Source: CBDCXF01 sp965223755
Lineage (GTDB): Bacteria; Acidobacteriota; Thermoanaerobaculia; Multivoradales; JAHEKO01
Assembly (NCBI GenBank): GCA_965223755.1
Contig: CBDCXF010000001.1
Coordinates: forward strand, 1,116,001 to 1,180,000
Direction: 5' to 3'
DNA: 64,000 bases
Part shown: one piece after another, positions 35,252 through 43,861 of the stretch
Numbering within the stretch: the first letter of the stretch is position 1
How the letters are laid out: every line of letters starts with the position of its first letter
Program-made: the position numbers and the translations under genes
Notes under the pieces: model-generated
Seen by the model: only the letters and a program-made list of their open reading frames with translations
What the model was told of the DNA's origin: nothing
Database searches by the model: none

Positions 35252-35929
35252 CTACGACTGGCGGTAGACACGGGCGCACGAAGCCCGATCTGTCCCGTCG
35301 GCCCAGTCTTTGCCAGCGAGCGAGATCCACTGCCAGGTCTGACCGTGCCAGTAGGCGGTGACGCTGATCTTGGTAACGACGATGAACGGCAGATTGACAC
35401 CGTGGGCAGCGCGCATTTGGGCAGCCGCGTCGATGTCGTTGCGGCTGGGCTGAACGCCGCTTTTGGGGTCGTGAGTGTGCACCCACGCCAAGGCGTCCTG
35501 GGGCGGCGGCCAAACGTGGATGTGTGGCCCACGAAACGGTCCGCGCATAGTCGGCAAGGTATGCCCCATCCCGTCATGAACCATGATGGTCGAAGCAGTA
35601 CCCCCGATGTAGCCGCCGGCTTCAACCCCATGCAAGATCCGTCCGTCTCCGTCGAGTGATGCGTCAAGGATGCAGGCGAGGCGATCTCGATTCTGCTCCA
35701 CCAAGGCCTTCAAGTACAACTGAGCCGCACCGGTGCCAGGCAACACCGCCACCTGGCCAGGAAGCGGAGCAGCATCAGAAGGCAAGGTACCTTGACTGAG
35801 GTCGTCGACGACCGAGGCCAACTCCGTGGCCGCCGGCTGGGTGGTCGTCAACCGCACCGCGCCCTCTTCGTCTACCGCTGGCAGAGCCAACCGGATACCA
35901 ATGAGCGTCGCGTAAAAGAGTTTCGTCAC
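35252..35929 (-). CDS. Hypothetical protein with a JAMM-like HxH...SxxD motif
   Basis: The 225-aa protein is not firmly recognised. Its C-terminal half has AWVHTHDPKSGVQPSRNDID, close to the zinc site of JAB1/MPN (JAMM) isopeptidases such as RadC (HxH, 7-8 residues, SxxD). DUF4329-type domains linked to RHS proteins are another option. The GTG start has no ribosome site, and the same frame stays open for about 20 more codons upstream (reading on as EVDLGNSGQRRRGFEIETS) until a stop at about 35990, just before the sequence turns AT-rich. It may therefore be a 5'-truncated gene or the detached tip of a larger protein. Confidence 0.5.
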   Translation of the reverse strand: MTKLFYATLIGIRLALPAVDEEGAVRLTTTQPAATELASVVDDLSQGTLPSDAAPLPGQVAVLPGTGAAQLYLKALVEQNRDRLACILDASLDGDGRILHGVEAGGYIGGTASTIMVHDGMGHTLPTMRGPFRGPHIHVWPPPQDALAWVHTHDPKSGVQPSRNDIDAAAQMRAAHGVNLPFIVVTKISVTAYWHGQTWQWISLAGKDWADGTDRASCARVYRQS

Positions 35930-36051
35930 CGAAGTTTCGATCTCGAAACCTCGGCGGCGCTGCCCGCTGTTTCCGAGATCTACTTCGGCCTACGGAGTTT
36001 TCACGCTTAGGGTTGCGTGAGTTATCCGAATAAGTTGTTATTTTTCAGATA

Positions 36052-36079
36052 CTTATAAATCTGTACATACAAAAGACAA
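36052..36079 (-). promoter_or_regulatory. Possible sigma-70 promoter for the JAMM-like gene
   Basis: On the minus strand TTGTCT (36079-36074) and TATAAG (36057-36052) are separated by 16 bp within the AT-rich patch and point toward the gene that starts at 35929. AT richness alone can create such matches, so this is weak. Confidence 0.3.
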
Positions 36080-36196
36080 TGAATCAGTCAGACAACTAGT
36101 TGAATTAAAACAGTTGCGGACTTCGCGAAGTGTTAGGGGGGAGTTCCCCTCACTTCGCAATACCAAACAGGAAGATCGCCGGATAGGCCGGGGCCG

Positions 36197-36340
36197 CTAC
36201 ACAGGAACTCTACGGCCACGGTACCCTGGCTTATACACGGCATCCGACTTAGGAAATGCCCCATCAGGCATACCAACTTCTTTTGCTATCTCGGCCATTG
36301 GGGGGTTTCTCAGCAAATGCTTGGTCAGCTCGTGCTCCAA
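36197..36340 (-). pseudogene. Orphan fragment, possibly an RHS/toxin tip remnant
   Basis: A 47-residue minus-strand frame can be read from a TTG at 36340 to a TAG at 36197. It has protein-like composition (ELTKHLLRNPPMAEIAKEVG, then GAFPKSDAVYKPGYRGRR). It lies 18 bp beyond the stop of the putative immunity gene and has no ribosome site. RHS loci often keep displaced C-terminal tips downstream of the immunity gene, so a remnant is plausible. No family was recognised. Confidence 0.3.
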
Positions 36341-36358
36341 GCATCAAGGATGGTAAGC

Positions 36359-36736
36359 CTACCGTGTGGGCTCAATTGGCTCACCAACATCTATTGTTGA
36401 TTCCATAGCGTCATTAGGGCTGCGGAGAACGGGCCAATGATTCACTTTTCGAACTCTCATCAGTATATAGAGCCAGCCGACAAAGCCGCCAAATGCGACT
36501 AGTACTGGTAAAACCAACCAATGCAAGAAGCCAGTCTTTGGAATACGCGCCCAAGTGATGATCGAGGCAACCCATGATCCAAAGATGCCTAACAGGACCA
36601 ACGGCCCAAATACCGGAACCAGTACGGAAGGCCATCGGTCCAAATATGCCATAGCACCCCATCCAAGACCGCCTAGCAAGGCGACCGCAAATGTCGCATG
36701 CGTTAGATACTTGCCCTCTTCTAAATTGGCACTCAT
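36359..36736 (-). CDS. Three-helix membrane protein, candidate RHS immunity or partner
   Basis: The 125-aa protein has three hydrophobic helices (FAVALLGGLGWGAMAYL; VPVFGPLVLLGIFGSWVASI; WLVLPVLVAFGGFVGWLYIL) and a hydrophilic C-terminal tail. Its ATG overlaps the stop of the RHS-core gene by 4 bp, the position usually held by the immunity gene of a polymorphic toxin. Membrane immunity proteins typically guard against pore-forming or lipid II-targeting tips, so the role is inferred from position only. Confidence 0.55.
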   Translation of the reverse strand: MSANLEEGKYLTHATFAVALLGGLGWGAMAYLDRWPSVLVPVFGPLVLLGIFGSWVASIITWARIPKTGFLHWLVLPVLVAFGGFVGWLYILMRVRKVNHWPVLRSPNDAMESTIDVGEPIEPTR

Positions 36737-37716
36737 GGAAGGCTCGGAAATTCAAGGTCGAGAATATCAGCGTTGTCACGAAGTACCTGAGCTGCGGCCA
36801 TAGCCGTCTTTCCGATAGTCAGTGCGAACTCGCCAAAATCGAAACCTCCACTCACTTTGACAACCCCTAGTTTCACCGACGCGCTCACTTTCGTTGCTGA
36901 CATCTTTGTGCTCCCTACTCTAGTCGTAATTCCACCATCCACCGATGGTCCAGTACGAGCAGGTTGGCCGTCAACGAGTATCGGCTGGGAGATTGTGCCG
37001 CTTGCTAGCAACGAACCTTTACCCGCCACTGTAGCTCCAACAGCAGACCTGACCTCGGCGTCGACGTTGCCATCGCCGTCGACTTTGATTTTGCCACCTA
37101 CCTTAGCCTGCAGTTTGACCGGCCCGAGCTGAGTTTCCCCTCCTAAACTAGCCGCCGGCCCGATGCCACCATCAAAAGAGTTTCCGAGATGTTCGCTTGC
37201 TTCGTCGATCAGTTGCTTGGCCTCCTCAGAAATCCTGATGAACAGGACATCTATTCGCCCGTCTGGATCGACATACAGAACGGGCCTGTTACCAGCGTAC
37301 GAATAGCGATTCCATGACTGAGGTCGCTCCGGGCGCCCCAGTACAGGATCTACACTCCCAAACCTCCCCAACCACGGGCTGTAGTAGCGGGCATGCATGT
37401 AGTCCCAGTCATCGATCGCGCCAGCGCCGTGGTCGTCGCGCTCATGGCCGGTGAAACTAAGAGTCGTCTCCGGATCTCCATCGGGATCGAGGGCTACTTG
37501 GCGCCCAAAGGGCAAGTAATCGCGCGACTCCACGACATTGCCATCGGCATCGGTGATGCGACGCACCGAGCCCAGATGATCGTTGTGGAGGTGGTACACG
37601 ACCTCCTGCTGCTCCGGAGCCGCGTGCGTCGGCGGCGCTGCGATGGCAAGAACGGCCAGGACGGCGACTAGAACAGTCGATAGGTGGCGACTTCTTATCG
37701 GGGTTATTTTCTTCAT
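36733..37716 (-). CDS. Detached RHS core with variable C-terminus, exported
   Basis: The 327-aa protein has its own signal peptide (VLVAVLAVLAIAAPPTHA). Residues about 41-155 are a typical RHS-associated core: YHLHNDHLGSVRRITDADGN, RDYLPFGRQ, YMHARYYSPWLGRFGSVDP, SWNRYSYAGNRPVLYVDPDG. The DPDG at 150-153 is where RHS tips normally begin. The C-terminal 170 residues are Gly/Val-rich and beta-like (VKLQAKVGGKIKVDGDGN, KVSASVKLGVVKVSGGF) and match no toxin I know. What is missing is the long YD-repeat shell that should precede the core in the same chain; it is encoded 1.2 kb upstream as a separate gene. ATG 37716 has AGGA 6 bp upstream. Confidence 0.85.
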   Translation of the reverse strand: MKKITPIRSRHLSTVLVAVLAVLAIAAPPTHAAPEQQEVVYHLHNDHLGSVRRITDADGNVVESRDYLPFGRQVALDPDGDPETTLSFTGHERDDHGAGAIDDWDYMHARYYSPWLGRFGSVDPVLGRPERPQSWNRYSYAGNRPVLYVDPDGRIDVLFIRISEEAKQLIDEASEHLGNSFDGGIGPAASLGGETQLGPVKLQAKVGGKIKVDGDGNVDAEVRSAVGATVAGKGSLLASGTISQPILVDGQPARTGPSVDGGITTRVGSTKMSATKVSASVKLGVVKVSGGFDFGEFALTIGKTAMAAAQVLRDNADILDLEFPSLP

Positions 37717-37812
37717 CGTTTCCTCATCGCAGGTTGCTGAGTTCGCTTTTGCGATCGCCTCGGAGTTGTTAGGCCATTTCAAATTTGCGTTTTTGTCGTT
37801 CGCCCGCTCGCC

Positions 37813-38349
37813 TCACGACACCGATTGAAGGTCGCAGTCAACCGTATAGGCGCCATCGATATCAATTCGATAGGAATGCGTGCTCAACTGGTCAAACTCG
37901 TTGGCGTCGTCTACGGTTATCGTTATGTTTAAGTTGTATTTAGCTGGATCGGCCTGAGTCAGTAAAGCGTATCGCGTGCAAAGGTCAACAAAGCGATGAC
38001 TCTCGTCTGCATCGTTGGAGGCATTGAACCGAATTTGCAACCGATTCATGGTCGGCGGGATTGGCGTATCTGCACCAGAGGGCCAGTTAATACTTACCGT
38101 CGAAGCGTGAGCGTCGGAAGGAGTACTGAGGATGAGCAACCGAGTCGTAGTATCGGTATAGATGGTGCGTACGGAGTTCAACTCCGTAAATTTCGCGGAA
38201 AATTTTCCGGTTCCAGCACTCGTTTGCGCGTAGCCTGGAAGCGCAACTAGGCAGAAAAGCAAAGCGAATACGGCCAGTGCTGCGGCGCGCAGTCTGACCG
38301 ACGAGGTCTGCGGTTGGGTCAATAAGTGTTCTTTTATCTTCGCGATCAT
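37813..38349 (-). CDS. Secreted paralogue B between RHS genes (178 aa)
   Basis: The protein has a signal peptide (ALAVFALLFCLVALPGYAQ) and a compact domain ending in two Cys-containing strands (DLCTRYALLTQADPAKYNL and YRIDIDGAYTVDCDL). It is clearly homologous to the next gene upstream: ADPAKYNLNITITVDDANEF aligns with ADPARYKLRINVDIQDADDF, and SYRIDIDGAYTVDC with SYQVDIKGSYTLTC. No known family was recognised. GGAGGA precedes the ATG. The position between the RHS shell and the RHS core suggests it works with them outside the cytoplasm. Confidence 0.7.
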   Translation of the reverse strand: MIAKIKEHLLTQPQTSSVRLRAAALAVFALLFCLVALPGYAQTSAGTGKFSAKFTELNSVRTIYTDTTTRLLILSTPSDAHASTVSINWPSGADTPIPPTMNRLQIRFNASNDADESHRFVDLCTRYALLTQADPAKYNLNITITVDDANEFDQLSTHSYRIDIDGAYTVDCDLQSVS

Positions 38350-38418
38350 AGGTCGTTCCTCCTCATGTTCGTTGTGCTTTGCGGATTTCCAAGTGTTCTA
38401 AGACGGCGGTGCCTGCAG

Positions 38419-38952
38419 CTAAGCAGCCTCCAGGCCGCACGTGAGGGTGTACGACCCCTTAATGTCAACCTGATAGCTCGTTGCTGAAACTGAAAAGAAG
38501 TCGTCGGCGTCCTGAATGTCGACGTTGATGCGCAGCTTGTAACGAGCAGGGTCCGCTTGAGCGAGCTGAGCGGTCCGCATGCAGACATCGATCACTCGCT
38601 GGCTTTCGTCGGGGTCGTTCTGGCTGCCAATAAATCGAAGATTCAAGTTCTTCAGGGTAGCCGGAAAGGGAATGCTGGCATCGGCCGGCCAAATCACCGA
38701 GGTGGTCGTCGCCGGATCGCTTGATCGAGCAACCAGTTGAAGGATTCGAGTTGCGCTGCCGGTGTAGACCACTTGTACGAGCTTGACGTCCTCAAAATCC
38801 ACCCAGAACCTCGCTCGGCCAGCGGCGTGCAGATCGCCGGGGATCACCGTGATCCCTGCAAGCAACGCAACGGTCGCGACAGCCGTCCAATGACGTCCAA
38901 ATTTGCCAATATTGCTCCGCAGTTGTTCGATCGCATTCAACAGATCGTTCAT
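38419..38952 (-). CDS. Secreted paralogue A between RHS genes (177 aa)
   Basis: This is the second member of the tandem pair. A signal peptide or anchor (AVATVALLAGITVIPGDLHA) is followed by a beta-rich domain with RARFWVDFEDVKLVQVVYTG, IDVCMRTAQLAQADPARY and a C-terminal YTLTCGLEAA. Two Cys residues match those of paralogue B, so a conserved disulfide is likely. ATG 38952 is favoured over ATG 38958 because AAGGAG then sits 7 bp upstream. It starts 18 bp after the RHS shell gene, so it is probably cotranscribed. Confidence 0.7.
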   Translation of the reverse strand: MNDLLNAIEQLRSNIGKFGRHWTAVATVALLAGITVIPGDLHAAGRARFWVDFEDVKLVQVVYTGSATRILQLVARSSDPATTTSVIWPADASIPFPATLKNLNLRFIGSQNDPDESQRVIDVCMRTAQLAQADPARYKLRINVDIQDADDFFSVSATSYQVDIKGSYTLTCGLEAA

Positions 38953-38970
38953 CGACATACTCCTTTTCTC

Positions 38971-41900
38971 CTAGTCGACAGTTTTCAGAATCAAGATCGC
39001 CTTCTTAATAAGGCTCAATCTGGACACCCACAGTCGGGCCGGTGCAGACTGGACCTGGCCGAAATCACTGGTTGCTTGACAGGAGTATTCGCCGATGTCG
39101 GTCTCCTGCACGTTGGTGATGGTCAGCGTGTTGGTCGCAGCTCCGGAGATGTTGCCTCCGTCACTCAAAGCAGCTCCGTCCTTGAACCATGAGTAGGTGA
39201 ACGGCCCGGTACCCGACACGTCACAGACAAAGGTGGCTGTATCTCCGATTACCGCACTTACTGTGGTCAGTGTTTGATCGAGTGTCGGCGGGTGGCCGAT
39301 ACTGATCGAGATCTGCGTTGAGATGGACGAGGTAGCATCGCTGACCGTCAAGACGACCGTGTACGAGCCCGCAGCAAACGTGTGGTTTGCGGTGACTCCC
39401 GTAGCCGTCGCCCCGTCATCGAAGTCCCATTCGTAGGTGAGCGAGTCATTATCCGGGTCGCTCGAGCAACTGGCATCAAAGGTGACGTTGTCGCCAACCA
39501 GAAGCGCAGCTCCGTTTGCCGGTGAAGTGATGCAAGCCACGGGCAGGGGATCCACCCATTCAAGACTCGCTGTCGCGACCGGCTGTCCATCCCGGAAGAA
39601 GTTGTCTCTCTTCCAGGAGAGGACGAAGGGGTTCGGCCCTTGGTGCACAAACTGACGCAAGACTTTTCCGTCGAGCCCTCGAGCCGAAAACGTCTCAACG
39701 CGGTTGGTCGCGGTGCCATCGTCGGACGCTATAGTGCCTACGCGCTCGTCGTCGGCATCGTAGAGATAGACCTCTTTGCCGCCGTTGTACTGCCACGGCA
39801 TGTTGACCGGATCATAGGCGTAGGCGTTGCCCGAAAACGCCAGGAGATTCCCTGCGCCGTCGTAAGTGGCACCTTGGCCTCCGATATCGATAATCCGGTT
39901 GTTGGTGGCGTTGACGTTGATGTCCAAAGTCTCGCTAGAGCCGCCAGGAAAAGAGAACTTGTGTTCGGTGATGTTGCCGTATTCGTCGTACTTGAGGGTT
40001 TCGGTGTAGGTCTGACCTCCGGAAACCACTTGCCCCATCTTGAGCCGCGATACTGCGTCGTAGGTGAAGTCCTGCTGAGATCCAATCTGGCTGATGTTCC
40101 CCGCTCCATCGTAGCTGTAAGTGCCGGTATCAAAGAACGCTGTCGACCCCTTCTTGCTGATGATCTTGGAGGGGCGCCGCATGGCGTTGTTGATGGTCTG
40201 TGTATCGACCGTGCCGTTGGTGTGACGGATCTCCTTCCACATCCCATTCGGGTGGTAGCTGATGCTGTCGATCAGACCTGTGATCTCAAACAGGAGTCCT
40301 TCTTGGTAGTTGTGATTGAGGTATCGACTCGGCTCCTCGCCGTCGCAGGGGTTACTGCCGTCGTTGGCGCAGAAGGGATAGGTCAGATTCTTGACCAACC
40401 CCAAATCGTCGTAGGTATAGGTCGAGACCCATCCGGCGCCCGATCGGGCGACATCGGTCTTCTTCTTCGATACTCGCCCTTGTGTGCCGTCGTAGGTGAA
40501 GTAGTTGGTGACTGAGATGTCTTGCTCGGTGGTGTTCCACGGCAGGGTGACGTAATTGTGGCGGATGGATTTGTGGAGTTTGCCCTTGGCTTTGTAGGTC
40601 GTCGTCTGATCGTAGAAAAACTCCTTGATCGGACGGCCCTTACTTCGATCTCCAACCCAGGTGAGCCGCTCGGCCGCGTCATACTTGAAATTGAGGTCAT
40701 GCGGACCATCTTGCTTACGATGAGCGTGGCCTCTCGCATCATGCTCTGAATAGACCACCCAATTGCCTTTCTTTTCCGGGTGCTTCTCGCCCTCCAAGAA
40801 CCCACGCCCGTCGTAGTCGAACTCGCGCACTTGACTGCCCATGCTCACTTTGGCCAGCCTGCCACCAATATCGTAGGTGTAGACCGTTTCCAACTCTTCG
40901 TTGCCTGGCTTGGATTTCTCGCCCAACTTCCAGAGCCGGCCCCGATGGTCGTAGTACTCCTTAACACCCAAAGTCTCTTCGCTATTCGAAGATGTCGCAA
41001 TCTTGTACTGGCGATTGACGTAGCTGTCACCTTTATAGTTCAGGATCGTCTTCTTGCCATCGGGGTGAACGATTTCTCCGGGACGGCCAAAGGCATCGAA
41101 ATCCTGGAATACGGTCTTCTTCGTCGACCCCCATTCGGAAACCGATGTCTTCCGTCCTCGAGCGTTGTACTTGGTATTGCGATCCTCCCAGCCGTCGGGC
41201 ATCTCGCGGCGTTCTTTGATCAGGCGCCCGAAACCGTCGTAGTGGTACTCCTCGGCGTAGTAGTCCACCGAGCCGCCGTTGCTTCGGTGAGTGATCAGAA
41301 GCTTGGCGGGAGTGTTTCCTGAGGCTTTCGTCCACTTGTAGGTATGGCGCGCTCCTTGCTCCTCTTGCGCCTTGGTAAGCCTCCCTAATGCATCGTAGGT
41401 GTACGTGGTGGAAAGTCCTGAGACATCGTAGGTCTTCGTCGGAAGGCCCGTAGCAGCATTGATGTCGGCACGGTAGGTATTGAAACCGGTTCCGGAATAG
41501 AGCGAACGGCTTAGACTTCCCTTGGAATACTCGTGGTTGATTGTGTAGCTCTGCGAGCAACTTCCTCCGCAGCCCCAGGCTTCCTGACTGACATTGCCTT
41601 TACCGTCATTGGTGAAGGTGACTATCTGGTCTTTTGAATTCGTCGCCGTGCCGTTGTAATAGGTTCTGCGGGATTTGAGAAAGCCGTTGGTCCGGTTGAA
41701 CGAGAACGTCGTCTTGTGGTTGTTGGTTCCGTAGGCATTTGCATCCGTCACTGTCACCGACTTAAACAAACCTAAAAGCCAGGGCGACCTGTTCGCGTCA
41801 TAATCGGTGAAGACCGTTCGCTGGTCGGACGAGGTCGACGACCCCTTGAACGTACTCCGGGTAACCGTCTGCTTGTAGTTGCCATAACCGTCAAAGTTGG

Positions 41901-43602
41901 AGTGAATCGTCTCCTTGATCTTGTCGTCATCGTCCAGGTACACCGTATGGCTCGACTGCAAACGACGGTTGGTGTTGTGGAGATCGGTTTGCATCCACGG
42001 ATCGGTGTAGCCCCATCGATCCTGCCCCGTTGGATATGCCCACGAGGGCAATGGATCATGCTCGTAGCGCACATATTTCTCACGTAGCTTGGTACCCGAA
42101 CAAAGACCGGAACTAGTCGCGCTGCTCCACTCCACGACCGACAAGAAACGGTTGTTGCTTTTCGCCTTGCTTTGGGAGAAGGGAAGGCCATAGGCCCAGC
42201 CTGCGTCCGATCCAGAACTCGCCCAACCAGGATCCGCGTCGTAGAAGTGCTTCGAACAGTGGCCCGTGGGGTGCCTAACATGGACCCGAACTTCTTTGGG
42301 CTTTGAGGAATTGCCGGTGGGCGCGGGGGAGAGCTCACGCACGTACTTCCATCGCCCGTGTTCCGTGCCGTTGGGGTTGAAGAGAACACGCTCAGACACC
42401 CCTTTGACCGCCACTGAGGGATAGTCGGGATACTGTTCTCTGGCCAAAGACTCCTCGTTGTTGACCGGCATCTCATGCCAGGCGTAGCTCCACTGGATCT
42501 TGCCTAGCGTGGGTAACTGCAGCGACGTCAACCCAACGGGATCACAGGCTAGGCCCAATGAGGTCGTCATGGTGTAGTTGCCCCCGGCAGGGCGAGTTAG
42601 GCCAGTGACTTCTTGGACGAAGAATCGCTCTCGGGCACGGTTATTGTCAGGATCGTTGTGGTCGCTTCCAGTGCAGCCTTCGACGATCTCCGTCGTCTTG
42701 TGAGTGATGTCGTAGCGGGTCGTGCCGTTGGCAGAGGCCATGTCCACGTAGTCAACGATGTGACCCTGCGTATACGTATACGGCTTGAGCTTCTCGACGT
42801 AGCGCATCTTTACCGTGTGACTGCGTCCCGTGCTATCTGAGATCGTCCAGACGGTGTTGCTGTAGCTGAAGTTGACCCAGTTACCGAATTTGTCGGTGAT
42901 CTTGGTTACCCGCCAGGCTTCCGCCACCGTTGTACAGCATCCAACACCGCCTCCGTCTTTGTCATACACCGGATCGTTGTCGACCGTCTTCAAAGTGACC
43001 TTATTGCCGAATTCATGCGTTTCCCCGTTGGGAAAATCGATGAAGTAACCACCGCCCGACCGACCTCTCAACCTCAGATAGGTATTGTCGCGCGTATAGG
43101 TGCCGCTAGCCGGAGACTCACCATGGTAGAGCCCGTTGTAGAACAGACGCTGAGAGCCGTCTGGGGCCAAGTAGCGCTTGTGGTTCTGGTGCGCTCTCCA
43201 CACGCTCGTCAGGTAGCGGCCTTCCGGGACCTCCATAATCAATCCAGGGTTGATAACCCAGCCAAATCCAGCATTGAAATACGGCGCTGGATCGCCGATG
43301 TAGTCCAATGGGTCCAAACAAGAACCCGAGAACACGCAGTTGTCTCTCTCACCGATCCAATAGTCGGGGCCCGTGTAGGTCAGATTGAGACCGTATTCAA
43401 GGGCGCCGTTGACTTTGTATCGCTGGCCAAGGGGGATGCTCACCGTCAGCTTTCCGTTGAAGATATTGACCGCGTCCACATCCGCCATGTGGTACGCCTG
43501 CTCGGTTGAAAAGCCTGTCTTGGTGTATTGGTCAGCCTGTCCAAACAGCCCCGGCCCAGTCAGCAACGCGATACCGGAAATCCAAATCCAACACTTCTTC
43601 AT
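38971..43602 (-). CDS. Giant exported RHS/YD-repeat shell protein with PKD and Ig-like C-terminus
   Basis: The 1543-aa protein has a signal peptide (WIWISGIALLTGPGLFGQA), an N-terminal beta region of about 550 residues (VDAVNIFNGKLTVSIPLGQR, SIPLGQ-type SpvB-like opening), then many YD repeats (TYTYDALGRLTKAQEEQG, YHYDGFGRLIKERREM, FTYDGTQGRVSKKKTD, YSYDGAGNISQIGSQ). The repeats stop at WKRDNFFRDGQPVATASLEW, exactly where an RHS core would continue with YHLHNDHLGSVR. Instead a PKD domain (about 1356-1437, with YEWDFDDG) and an I-set Ig-like domain (about 1440-1523, with FVCDVSG and GEYSCQAT) follow, ending in LIKKAILILKTVD. Start ATG follows AAGGAA. Base composition is lower in GC than the flanks. 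Confidence 0.9.
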   Translation of the reverse strand: MKKCWIWISGIALLTGPGLFGQADQYTKTGFSTEQAYHMADVDAVNIFNGKLTVSIPLGQRYKVNGALEYGLNLTYTGPDYWIGERDNCVFSGSCLDPLDYIGDPAPYFNAGFGWVINPGLIMEVPEGRYLTSVWRAHQNHKRYLAPDGSQRLFYNGLYHGESPASGTYTRDNTYLRLRGRSGGGYFIDFPNGETHEFGNKVTLKTVDNDPVYDKDGGGVGCCTTVAEAWRVTKITDKFGNWVNFSYSNTVWTISDSTGRSHTVKMRYVEKLKPYTYTQGHIVDYVDMASANGTTRYDITHKTTEIVEGCTGSDHNDPDNNRARERFFVQEVTGLTRPAGGNYTMTTSLGLACDPVGLTSLQLPTLGKIQWSYAWHEMPVNNEESLAREQYPDYPSVAVKGVSERVLFNPNGTEHGRWKYVRELSPAPTGNSSKPKEVRVHVRHPTGHCSKHFYDADPGWASSGSDAGWAYGLPFSQSKAKSNNRFLSVVEWSSATSSGLCSGTKLREKYVRYEHDPLPSWAYPTGQDRWGYTDPWMQTDLHNTNRRLQSSHTVYLDDDDKIKETIHSNFDGYGNYKQTVTRSTFKGSSTSSDQRTVFTDYDANRSPWLLGLFKSVTVTDANAYGTNNHKTTFSFNRTNGFLKSRRTYYNGTATNSKDQIVTFTNDGKGNVSQEAWGCGGSCSQSYTINHEYSKGSLSRSLYSGTGFNTYRADINAATGLPTKTYDVSGLSTTYTYDALGRLTKAQEEQGARHTYKWTKASGNTPAKLLITHRSNGGSVDYYAEEYHYDGFGRLIKERREMPDGWEDRNTKYNARGRKTSVSEWGSTKKTVFQDFDAFGRPGEIVHPDGKKTILNYKGDSYVNRQYKIATSSNSEETLGVKEYYDHRGRLWKLGEKSKPGNEELETVYTYDIGGRLAKVSMGSQVREFDYDGRGFLEGEKHPEKKGNWVVYSEHDARGHAHRKQDGPHDLNFKYDAAERLTWVGDRSKGRPIKEFFYDQTTTYKAKGKLHKSIRHNYVTLPWNTTEQDISVTNYFTYDGTQGRVSKKKTDVARSGAGWVSTYTYDDLGLVKNLTYPFCANDGSNPCDGEEPSRYLNHNYQEGLLFEITGLIDSISYHPNGMWKEIRHTNGTVDTQTINNAMRRPSKIISKKGSTAFFDTGTYSYDGAGNISQIGSQQDFTYDAVSRLKMGQVVSGGQTYTETLKYDEYGNITEHKFSFPGGSSETLDINVNATNNRIIDIGGQGATYDGAGNLLAFSGNAYAYDPVNMPWQYNGGKEVYLYDADDERVGTIASDDGTATNRVETFSARGLDGKVLRQFVHQGPNPFVLSWKRDNFFRDGQPVATASLEWVDPLPVACITSPANGAALLVGDNVTFDASCSSDPDNDSLTYEWDFDDGATATGVTANHTFAAGSYTVVLTVSDATSSISTQISISIGHPPTLDQTLTTVSAVIGDTATFVCDVSGTGPFTYSWFKDGAALSDGGNISGAATNTLTITNVQETDIGEYSCQATSDFGQVQSAPARLWVSRLSLIKKAILILKTVD

Positions 43603-43861
43603 GAGCTTTCCTTAACTGATTGCGCCAAATCATGCCGCGACCCTCTGTCCACGCAGCAAAAGGTCTCCTTGGCCTCTAGCGGGGTACTCGACGAGGTCGA
43701 GAAACGGATACCATCTCCACACATCTATTAATAACGACAACCAATCGAAAACACTGCCATCTGTTTTTAGGCGAGTGACAACCTCGCTATCGACGTCTGA
43801 GGCGACGCGCCAAAAAGGTCTCCTTAGAGACCAGTCTTTAGAAGTGATTCAGTGGTGAATT
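43603..43861. other. Spacer upstream of the RHS cluster
   Basis: The 259 bp hold the likely promoter region of the RHS shell gene and the terminator of lpdA. The short open frames seen here are not convincing genes. Confidence 0.5.
43812..43832 (-). terminator. Rho-independent terminator of lpdA
   Basis: On the minus strand GGTCTC-TAAG-GAGACC is a perfect 6-bp hairpin with a 4-nt loop followed directly by TTTTT. It lies 30 bp after the lpdA stop codon. Confidence 0.85.

Larger units (their letters stand above)
35996..36358. other. AT-rich patch and spacer at the edge of the RHS island
   Basis: After about 36010 the composition drops sharply for around 110 bp (runs such as ttattttt and aaatctgtacat), then recovers. 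The stretch contains a hairpin of GCGAAGTG (36126-36133, near the reverse complement CACTTCGC at 36151-36158) and the end of a small minus-strand frame. Such a composition break next to an RHS cluster suggests a recombination or acquisition boundary. Confidence 0.5.

Noticed and set aside
39640..40515. A 291-aa plus-strand open frame
   Set aside because: It is antisense to YD repeats of the RHS shell and only mirrors their codon pattern.
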